Below, piece by piece: positions 1 to 5,122 of a DNA stretch of 5,122 nt. The DNA lies in assembly GCA_023417285.1 (NCBI GenBank), contig JAEZFR010000033.1, positions 1 to 5,122 on the forward strand. Direction: 5' to 3'. The position numbers and the translations under genes are program-made. The notes under the pieces were generated by a model. That model was not told the DNA's origin, did no database searches, and worked only from the letters and a program-made list of their open reading frames with translations. Origin of the DNA: Bacillota bacterium. Its GTDB lineage: Bacteria > Bacillota > Clostridia > Acetivibrionales > DSM-1351. Numbering within the stretch: position 1 is the stretch's first letter; each line of letters begins with the position of its first letter.

Positions 1-1
1 T

Positions 2-1201
2 GGTTACAGCGAGATACAAAAGCTTGAGGACAAGGTATGTGTTAGTTTTGTCATTGTCATGAAGGATGATGGGGGTATTGATATCGTTCCTGTGTCAAAT
101 ATAAATTTTAGTAAGAGGACTCTTAATAATGATACCTTTGGCATTTGCTTTACATCTGGGTCTACGTCAAGACCAAAGGGAATAGTGCTTTCAAACAAAG
201 CAATTACTGGGAATGCAGTTGCTGTTGCAAATTATCTTGGGTTTACAAGTAACGATAGAACCTTGATTCCGCGCTCACTTGCTCAAGCAAGCCCTATTTC
301 GGGAGATATTCTTATGGCAATTAGTGAAGGTGGCAGTATCGTTATTTTAAATGATTTGTTTCACCCGGGGATTTTTTTAAAGGCCATCGAGCAATGTCAG
401 CCTACCACTATATTTATGATTAGGACTATGCTATCTCAGGTTTTATACTATCCACATTTACAAAATTATAATATAGACTCACTAAAAAGAATCCTTCTAG
501 GGGGAATGATAAACCCAAAGCATATCTTTGAGCAAGCTACACTGAAGCTGCCAGGAGTGGCACTTTATAATGCCTACGGAATATCAGAGGCATCGGCAAG
601 AGTAACCTTTGCTTGCCCAGAGCAGTTAATTAGACATCCTGGAACTATCGGAAAGCCTATGAAGGGTTGCAATATAAGAATACTTCGTGAGGATGGAAGT
701 GAGGCAGCAGTGGGTGAAATAGGTGAAATATATGTCAAAAGTGATTATATAATGGACGGTTATTACAAATCTGATGAATTAACAAGACTTTCATTGACAA
801 AAGAAGGCCTTAGAACAAGAGATACTGGATATTATGATGCAGAAGGGTTGTTTTATGTCGTGGGTAGAAGTGATGATTTGATGATTCAAGGTGGCAACAA
901 GGTATATCCCATTGATATTGAGGAGGTGCTGCTTAAGCATCCATCTATTTCAGAGGTAGTAGTTTTTGGGGTACCTGATGATGTACTTGGTAAGAGAATT
1001 GTAGCTTTAATCGTAGCGAACAATAGTAAAAATGCAAATATCTCTGATATATATAAATATTGCAGGCAGCATTTAGAAGATAAAAAAGTACCAAAGGAGA
1101 TGTATATTATTGATAAAATTCCAAGAAACATTACAGGAAAAATAAGCAGGAAAGAGTTAGTTGACTTTTATATAAACAATATTATTAATGAAAGGACGTA
1201 A
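2..1201 (+). CDS. AMP-binding (ANL superfamily) acyl/aminoacyl-adenylating enzyme, 5' end missing
   Basis: ANL-family enzymes use ATP to turn a carboxylic acid into an acyl-adenylate and usually pass it to a thiol (CoA or a carrier-protein pantetheine). The reading frame is open to the window edge, so the gene starts upstream; the ATG at 59-61 is internal, and 399 codons plus the stop are visible, against about 500 residues for the family. Core motifs appear in order: the phosphate-binding loop TSGSTSRPKG (152-181), YNAYGISEA (566-592), the ribose-binding Asp in TRDTG (codon 821-823, usually TGDxG), the hinge GRSDDLMIQGG followed by NKVYPIDIEE (from 863), and the C-terminal catalytic Lys in ITGKISRKEL (codon 1139-1141). 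The hinge resembles acyl-CoA ligases more than NRPS adenylation domains. The protein ends just after the catalytic lysine, with no carrier domain, so it must act in trans. The class is secure; the substrate cannot be read from the sequence. Confidence 0.93.
   Translation, partial: GYSEIQKLEDKVCVSFVIVMKDDGGIDIVPVSNINFSKRTLNNDTFGICFTSGSTSRPKGIVLSNKAITGNAVAVANYLGFTSNDRTLIPRSLAQASPISGDILMAISEGGSIVILNDLFHPGIFLKAIEQCQPTTIFMIRTMLSQVLYYPHLQNYNIDSLKRILLGGMINPKHIFEQATLKLPGVALYNAYGISEASARVTFACPEQLIRHPGTIGKPMKGCNIRILREDGSEAAVGEIGEIYVKSDYIMDGYYKSDELTRLSLTKEGLRTRDTGYYDAEGLFYVVGRSDDLMIQGGNKVYPIDIEEVLLKHPSISEVVVFGVPDDVLGKRIVALIVANNSKNANISDIYKYCRQHLEDKKVPKEMYIIDKIPRNITGKISRKELVDFYINNIINERT
1191..1196 (+). promoter_or_regulatory. 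Shine-Dalgarno site for the nucleotidyltransferase-like gene
   Basis: AAAGGA lies 10 bases before the ATG at 1207, inside the last codons of the upstream gene. The nearer GGA at 1203-1205 is too close to serve. An in-frame TGA at 1189-1191 rules out a longer start. The placement suggests translation coupled to the adenylating enzyme. Confidence 0.6.
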
Positions 1202-1206
1202 AGGAA

Positions 1207-2388
1207 ATGGAAAGAGGTAACTTATCTTTAGAAAGACAGCTTGTATTAATGACTTCAGTAGAGGTAGAGGATAAAGATGCTGATAAGTTAATGTGTATTA
1301 TGAACGGTCAGTTGGATTGGAGCGATATCGTTTTTCAGATTGTAACACATAGAACTATTAACATGTTCTGTTACAACCTAAAAAAATATAATTTGTTTGA
1401 TAAACTTGAAAAAGAAATTCAAAGGTTACTTGATTCACAGTGGCAAGTATATGGTGAAAGGAACAGACACTATCAAAAGGAGCTTACACAAGTTCTCTCT
1501 GCTTTCAATGAATATGGTGTAGTTGTGCCCATACTAAAGGGAAATCTCTTAGCAAGCATTGTATACCCTCAAATAGAGACTAGAATATTTAATGATTTAG
1601 ATTTAATTATGAGGCTGGAGGATGTTGTACCAGTAACAGAGGCACTAGAAGGAATAGGATATATTCAAGGGCATTTTGATGAAGAAAAACAGCAAATAAT
1701 TCCTGCATCTAGGAAAGAAAAGGTGTTACAGCAGATGGCATCACATGAACTTCAGGAATTTCAGAAGCTTAGCGAAAATAGATTTGCTCATCTTGTTCAG
1801 GTTGATGTTAATCATGATATTCTCTGGAAAGGCAATTGTCCATATCGAGTTGCAACAAAAGACTTAATAGAAAGGGCATTACCTATTGAGATTAATGGCA
1901 AAAAGGGATATATGCTGGACTATATTGATAATATTATACAGTTAAGCTGTCATCTATACAAGGAAGCGACCCTTATGATATGGGTTACTGATCTTAGGGA
2001 TCTGAAAATTTATAAGTTTGCTGATATATTTATGTACATAAAAAAGTTCTACCATGAGGTTAACTGGGAGATTCTTGTTGAAAGGGTTCGTGCCTATAAT
2101 TTAGAAAAGGTGGTTTATTACAATTTTCATTATATAGAGATGATGTTTGGAAATCTAATTCCAGAGTTTGTTCTAAATGAACTCAGACCAAGTGACTTGA
2201 GCTATCTTGATGAGTATGGAATAGAGAATAAAGAGCCCTCTATTTGGGAGTATGACTTCTTTACAAGATTATTTGATACAAATAGAGTTCTAACTTTAGC
2301 AGAGGACAAGCTTTCGGGAATGACAAAATACCTGGAAGCAAAGGCTCAATCAGATGGAGTTTTTAAACATAGAATACTCCAAAATTAG
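1207..2388 (+). CDS. Nucleotidyltransferase-fold family protein (PF14907-like)
   Basis: This 393-residue protein carries the sequence signature of the uncharacterised nucleotidyltransferase family (NTP_transf_5, PF14907), a minimal relative of the polymerase-beta fold. The centre shows PILKGNLLASIVYP (K111-G112), then R126, then the metal-binding pair D130 and D132 in FNDLDLIM, followed by a helix and EGIGY, the usual order in this family. A third acidic site is plausible at D200 in VQVDVNHDILW, where relatives have an Asp-x-His stretch. The N-terminal 100 residues are helical and charged; the C-terminal part is rich in aromatic residues. No signal peptide or membrane segment is evident, so it is probably cytosolic. 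Relatives occur in natural-product loci, including some lasso peptide clusters, where they act in tailoring, but a general reaction is not established. Here it sits 5 bases after an adenylating enzyme and 18 before a decarboxylase. Family call fairly secure from motif; function unknown. Confidence 0.78.
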   Translation: MERGNLSLERQLVLMTSVEVEDKDADKLMCIMNGQLDWSDIVFQIVTHRTINMFCYNLKKYNLFDKLEKEIQRLLDSQWQVYGERNRHYQKELTQVLSAFNEYGVVVPILKGNLLASIVYPQIETRIFNDLDLIMRLEDVVPVTEALEGIGYIQGHFDEEKQQIIPASRKEKVLQQMASHELQEFQKLSENRFAHLVQVDVNHDILWKGNCPYRVATKDLIERALPIEINGKKGYMLDYIDNIIQLSCHLYKEATLMIWVTDLRDLKIYKFADIFMYIKKFYHEVNWEILVERVRAYNLEKVVYYNFHYIEMMFGNLIPEFVLNELRPSDLSYLDEYGIENKEPSIWEYDFFTRLFDTNRVLTLAEDKLSGMTKYLEAKAQSDGVFKHRILQN

Positions 2389-2392
2389 TAGC

Positions 2393-2399
2393 AAGGGGG
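2393..2399 (+). promoter_or_regulatory. Strong Shine-Dalgarno site for the PLP decarboxylase gene
   Basis: AAGGGGG stands 7 bases before the ATG at 2407, in the 18-base gap after the upstream stop (TAG at 2386-2388). It fixes the start and is the best-placed ribosome binding site in the window. The gap is too short for a promoter or a terminator hairpin. Confidence 0.75.
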
Positions 2400-2406
2400 A
2401 TGTTGT

Positions 2407-3648
2407 ATGAATGACAATTTATTATACAAGATGGCAAAGGACTATGGAACTCCTTTGTATGTATATGATGGAGAAAAAATAACAGAGCAATTTGAGAGCT
2501 TGAAGAGTATTTTGCCAGATAAATTTGAAGTATTCTATTCTATGAAATGTAATCCCCTTATAGGCATTTGCCAGTTGTTTAAAAGTTTAGGGAGTTGTAT
2601 TGAGGTAGCGTCAGATGGTGAATTATATACAGCTTTATCAGCAGGGTATAGACCTGAGAATATTATTTACTCAGGGCCTGGGAAAACAGCTGAAGAGCTT
2701 GAGTATGCCATAAATGAGAAAATATATTGTATCAATATTGAGAGTGTTGAAGAGGCAGCGTTAATAGAAAAAACCGCACAAAAGTTGCGAAAAAAAGTTG
2801 ATATTGCAATACGCATAAACCCTGATTTTGATGTTTTAGGCTCAGGAATAAGAATGTCTGGGGCATCAACACAGTTTGGAATTGATCAATCATTACTTGC
2901 TGAGGGCATTCCCCAAATACTGTCATTTAAAAATATAAATCTTATTGGAGTACATGTATATTGTGGTACACAAATGCTCAATGCCCAAAGCATTATTACA
3001 ACAGCAGAAAGAGTAATAGAGTTGGCATTGTCAATATCTCGGCAGTATGGATTTTCTCTAAAGTTCTTAGATATTGGAGGGGGCTTTGGAATACCTTATT
3101 TTACAGGAGAATCGTACTTAGATATCAATGTGCTGAAAGATGGCATAAAGCTCATTTGGAACAACTATTGTGAAAAGTTAGGGGATACTAGAATAGCAGT
3201 GGAAAGTGGACGCTTCTTGATGGCTGAATCAGGTGCCTACCTGATTAAAGTATTATACAAGAAAAAGTGTAAAGGAAGTCAGTTTGTTGTATGTGACGGT
3301 GGCTCTAGCCAGCATGCCTCCTCAGCTTTTTTAGGAAGACATATACGAAATAACTTTCCAATGCATGTATTAGGTAAATACGACCCTGAAGAAGAGATAA
3401 ATATTGTTGGTCCTCTGTGTACACCAACAGATATTATTGGCCAAAAAGTGAATATGCCATGCATTGAAGAGGGAGACATTATTGCTATAGAAAAGTCCGG
3501 GGCATATGGATTAACCCAAAGTCCTTGGGCATTTCTAAGTCATAGTCCGCCTGCTGAAGTTTTAAGCTATAACAATCAAATATACGTATTAAGAGAAAGG
3601 GGGCATAGAGGGGATTTCACAAGGGGACAAAATGAAATCCACATATAA
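2407..3648 (+). CDS. Fold-type III PLP-dependent decarboxylase (DapDC/ODC group, BtrK-like)
   Basis: This cytosolic 413-residue enzyme should decarboxylate the alpha-carboxylate of an amino acid or an aminoacyl thioester. An N-terminal alanine-racemase-like barrel holds the PLP Schiff-base lysine K47 in YSMKCNP; HVYCGTQ (H183-Q189) matches the family's HxHxGSQ; DIGGGFG (D222-G228) is the phosphate-binding glycine loop; ESGR (E266-R269) replaces EPGR. The C-terminal beta domain has the catalytic cysteine C338 in GPLCTPTD and Y367 in SGAYGLTQS. All key residues are present and the length is normal for the family. The segment after Y367, SPWAFLSHSPPAEVL, differs from the ASNYNxRPRPAEVL usual in lysine-pathway enzymes and resembles secondary-metabolism members. 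With an ATP-grasp ligase 2 bases downstream, the best analogue is BtrK of butirosin synthesis, which decarboxylates L-glutamyl bound to a carrier protein. Class is secure; a tethered substrate is inferred from context. A true lysA or a free-amino-acid decarboxylase is the alternative. Confidence 0.92.
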   Translation: MNDNLLYKMAKDYGTPLYVYDGEKITEQFESLKSILPDKFEVFYSMKCNPLIGICQLFKSLGSCIEVASDGELYTALSAGYRPENIIYSGPGKTAEELEYAINEKIYCINIESVEEAALIEKTAQKLRKKVDIAIRINPDFDVLGSGIRMSGASTQFGIDQSLLAEGIPQILSFKNINLIGVHVYCGTQMLNAQSIITTAERVIELALSISRQYGFSLKFLDIGGGFGIPYFTGESYLDINVLKDGIKLIWNNYCEKLGDTRIAVESGRFLMAESGAYLIKVLYKKKCKGSQFVVCDGGSSQHASSAFLGRHIRNNFPMHVLGKYDPEEEINIVGPLCTPTDIIGQKVNMPCIEEGDIIAIEKSGAYGLTQSPWAFLSHSPPAEVLSYNNQIYVLRERGHRGDFTRGQNEIHI

Positions 3649-3658
3649 TTATGAGTGA
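3621..3658 (+). other. Shine-Dalgarno plus 8-codon mini-ORF overlapping the ATP-grasp start
   Basis: AAGGGG at 3621-3626 lies 5 bases before an ATG at 3632, which opens a frame encoding MKSTYNYE and stops at TGA 3656-3658. This frame is neither that of the decarboxylase (stop 3646-3648) nor that of the ATP-grasp gene (ATG 3651). It may load ribosomes for reinitiation at 3651, which has no good Shine-Dalgarno of its own, or it may be chance. Translation of the short peptide is not shown by anything else. Confidence 0.3.
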
Positions 3659-5015
3659 TAAGTTTAATTTAATCAGATTTCTTACTGTTCAGCGTGAAAA
3701 AGGTACCATTGTTTGGCTTTGCAACATTGGGGCTGAAAAATATTGGAGTCAATCTACCATGGGTGTTGTAGATAAAAATGAAGAAATGATTGTAAACCGA
3801 GTAGAAGAAATGAACCTTCTTTTATGTAGAAAACAGGATATAATTATTCTTCGAAAAACACCAGACCCAGAATTTCTCAATACGCTAAGTGAGATGGGGT
3901 TTGAAATTCCAAGAATTTTTGCTTTAGAAAGTGAAGATTTGATTACTCCCATATCAGAATTAATTCTTAATAATAAAGAATTATTATCGAAGCTTAGTGC
4001 TGAGATTGACAGTAAACAGGACGTATTTTTTGTACCATATGCTGTTACTTATCTTGAAGAGCAGATTGCGCACATTGCAGGCCTAAAATTAATTGGTGCT
4101 AAGTCAGATATCTGTAGGAGAGTAAATAATAAGATTTTCAATAGGGAAGTATCTATTGAGTTAGGACTGCCAGTGTGTGTGGGTAAAATATGTTACTCTA
4201 CAGATGAGATGCGAGTAGCATATACCGAACTAACTACAAATAGCCCATTCTTTGAAAAAGTAATTATTAAGGAACCTACTGGTGCATCTGGAAAGGGCCT
4301 TTATATCATTGATAACAAGGAGCGACTAGATTCAAGTCTCCGATTGATATCTAGATTGTCAAAGAATAAACCTGAGATTTGTTGGCTTGTTGAAGGATGG
4401 TATGAGAAAAATGCTGATTTAAATTATCAAATTTATATTTCTCCTGATGGTGAGGTAACCACCTTTTCTATTAAACAGCAGTTGTTAAGAGGAACGGTAT
4501 ATATAGGTTCAAAAATGCCGGTAGATATGCAAGCTAATATCCTGCATGATATTGAAAAGATGGGAACATCAATAGGAAAATATTTGTATGATATAGGCTA
4601 TTCGGGTGTTGCAGGCATTGATGCTATTATTACTAGTGACAATGTAATAATTCCTGTCATAGAGATTAATGGAAGATTTACTCTATCTACATATATTTCA
4701 TTTTTATATAGGCTTATACCTCAAAGGGCTGTGCTCTCGAGATATTTTAGACTATTAACAAACAAGCCTGTAAGCTATGGAGAGATTGTACACAGGCTTA
4801 AAGAAGAGGGTATAATTTTTGACAATAATTTACATATTGGTATATTTGTATACACGTCCGGTACTTTACCTCATGAGAATTTTGAAGTTCAAGGTGTTTA
4901 TGCAGGAAGGTTATTCGCAATTATTGCTGCAGAAAACTGGGAAGAGGTAGAAAGTCTAAATCAAAGGCTTCAATATGTTGTAGAATCCATTATGTATAAA
5001 GAAAGCATGAGGTAA
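3651..5015 (+). CDS. ATP-grasp carboxylate ligase (BtrJ-like)
   Basis: ATP-grasp ligases activate a carboxylate as an acyl phosphate and join it to an amine or thiol. This 454-residue protein begins with a pre-ATP-grasp region (GTIVWLCNIGAEKYW, about residues 18-32). The ATP-binding half has K207 followed by the flexible loop EPTGASGKG (208-216) and the strand WLVEGW with E248, which should contact the adenine/ribose. The metal site follows: D324 in AGIDA, then E338-I339-N340-G341-R342 in IEINGRFTLSTY. A C-terminal domain of about 100 residues comes after. No signal peptide or membrane segment is seen. The start at 3651 is the only reasonable one before the first strand, although it lacks a clear ribosome site; the previous gene's stop is 2 bases upstream, so coupled reinitiation is likely. 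Beside a PLP decarboxylase it recalls BtrJ, which loads L-glutamate onto the carrier protein BtrI. A dipeptide-forming or amide ligase is the main alternative. Fold secure, substrate inferred. Confidence 0.88.
   Translation: MSDKFNLIRFLTVQREKGTIVWLCNIGAEKYWSQSTMGVVDKNEEMIVNRVEEMNLLLCRKQDIIILRKTPDPEFLNTLSEMGFEIPRIFALESEDLITPISELILNNKELLSKLSAEIDSKQDVFFVPYAVTYLEEQIAHIAGLKLIGAKSDICRRVNNKIFNREVSIELGLPVCVGKICYSTDEMRVAYTELTTNSPFFEKVIIKEPTGASGKGLYIIDNKERLDSSLRLISRLSKNKPEICWLVEGWYEKNADLNYQIYISPDGEVTTFSIKQQLLRGTVYIGSKMPVDMQANILHDIEKMGTSIGKYLYDIGYSGVAGIDAIITSDNVIIPVIEINGRFTLSTYISFLYRLIPQRAVLSRYFRLLTNKPVSYGEIVHRLKEEGIIFDNNLHIGIFVYTSGTLPHENFEVQGVYAGRLFAIIAAENWEEVESLNQRLQYVVESIMYKESMR
5009..5013 (+). promoter_or_regulatory. 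Shine-Dalgarno site for the fifth gene
   Basis: GAGGT overlaps the last codons and stop of the ATP-grasp gene (TAA 5013-5015) and stands 7 bases before ATG 5021. It supports a real downstream gene and coupled translation. Confidence 0.65.
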
Positions 5016-5020
5016 ACCAT

Positions 5021-5122
5021 ATGAAAGTGAGTGAACTCAAAAATCTTCAATTTTTTCAAAATAGCAGTGGCACAGATGATTTAGTTGCAATGTCATTAAA
5101 CTGCTTCGATGCTACCGTATAT
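5021..5122 (+). CDS. Start of a fifth operon gene, 3' end cut; possibly BtrH_N-like
   Basis: The first 34 codons of a gene run open to the window edge after a good ribosome site and only 5 bases after the ATP-grasp stop, which argues for a real gene in the same operon. The peptide has a polar start with KNLQFFQNSSG, then LVAMSLNCFDATVY near the end, placing an Asn-Cys pair at N27-C28. A short N-terminal stretch leading to an Asn-Cys or His-Cys before a helix is typical of papain-like or BtrH_N-type domains. BtrH transfers the finished acyl chain from the carrier protein to the amine acceptor in butirosin synthesis, so such a protein would fit beside the two preceding genes. With so little sequence this identification is a guess from motif and context; existence of the gene is much surer than its function. 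Confidence 0.75.
   Translation, partial: MKVSELKNLQFFQNSSGTDDLVAMSLNCFDATVY

Noticed and set aside
1207..2388. Aminoglycoside nucleotidyltransferase (antibiotic resistance)
   Set aside because: The KG...R...DxD arrangement fits the PF14907 type rather than the GSxxxG...DxD start of ANT enzymes, and no aminoglycoside genes are visible.
1202..2406. Promoter or terminator between genes
   Set aside because: The gaps are 5, 18, 2 and 5 bases, too short for either, and no hairpin with a T-run was seen at the junctions.
2961..3173. 70-codon open frame inside the decarboxylase gene
   Set aside because: It overlaps the glycine-loop region of the decarboxylase in another frame, has no ribosome site and no recognisable motif. 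The reverse-strand frames at 4-198, 886-1131, 2732-2926, 3279-3479 and 3749-3952 are likewise antisense shadows of conserved coding sequence.
2407..3648. Annotation as lysA for lysine biosynthesis
   Set aside because: The fold and catalytic residues fit, but the C-terminal substrate segment differs from typical lysA products and the neighbours are an ATP-grasp ligase, an adenylating enzyme and a nucleotidyltransferase, not lysine or cell-wall genes. No gene symbol is justified.
3600..3665. Frameshift joining the mini-ORF at 3632 to the ATP-grasp gene
   Set aside because: The ATP-grasp frame already begins with an ATG ahead of its first conserved strand, and the preceding gene ends normally at 3648, so no missing residues need to be recovered.
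3651..5015. D-alanine-D-alanine ligase or carbamoyl-phosphate synthase-type enzyme
   Set aside because: Only the general ATP-grasp motifs are shared. The pre-ATP-grasp start, the EINGRFTLSTY metal motif and the long C-terminal domain do not match those housekeeping families.
1..5122. CRISPR array, insertion sequence, tRNA or rRNA
   Set aside because: Nearly all bases are coding with intact family motifs; no regularly spaced repeats, transposase motifs or structural RNA signatures were seen by eye.

Overview
The window holds five genes in a row on the + strand, AT-rich and packed almost end to end (gaps of 5, 18, 2 and 5 bases), with no room for internal promoters or terminators. The low GC, AT-ending codons and purine-rich Shine-Dalgarno sites (AAAGGA, AAGGGGG, GAGGT) suggest a Firmicute, most likely a Clostridium- or Paenibacillus-type organism; the sequence does not settle the genus. 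Both window ends fall inside genes, so this is the middle of a longer operon.

Layout: (1) 2-1201, the C-terminal three quarters of a free-standing ANL-superfamily adenylating enzyme (acyl-CoA/acyl-AMP ligase or lone A domain); (2) 1207-2388, a nucleotidyltransferase-fold protein resembling the uncharacterised PF14907 family; (3) 2407-3648, a fold-type III PLP-dependent decarboxylase of the diaminopimelate/ornithine decarboxylase group whose C-terminal motif is not that of a standard lysine-pathway enzyme; (4) 3651-5015, an ATP-grasp carboxylate-amine/thiol ligase; (5) 5021-5122, the first 34 codons of a fifth gene with an Asn-Cys motif that may belong to a BtrH_N or papain-like protein.

This looks like part of a specialised-metabolite gene cluster rather than primary metabolism. 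The most informative pairing is the ATP-grasp ligase next to the PLP decarboxylase. In butirosin biosynthesis BtrJ (ATP-grasp) loads L-glutamate onto the carrier protein BtrI, BtrK (fold-type III PLP enzyme) decarboxylates it while tethered, and BtrH moves the finished acyl group to an amine. Genes 3, 4 and perhaps 5 could form a similar module, while gene 1 would activate a second carboxylic acid and gene 2 might modify or transfer a nucleotidyl or sugar-type group. That the product contains a decarboxylated amino acid joined to another acyl unit is inference. No carrier protein is visible in the window; the model predicts one close by.
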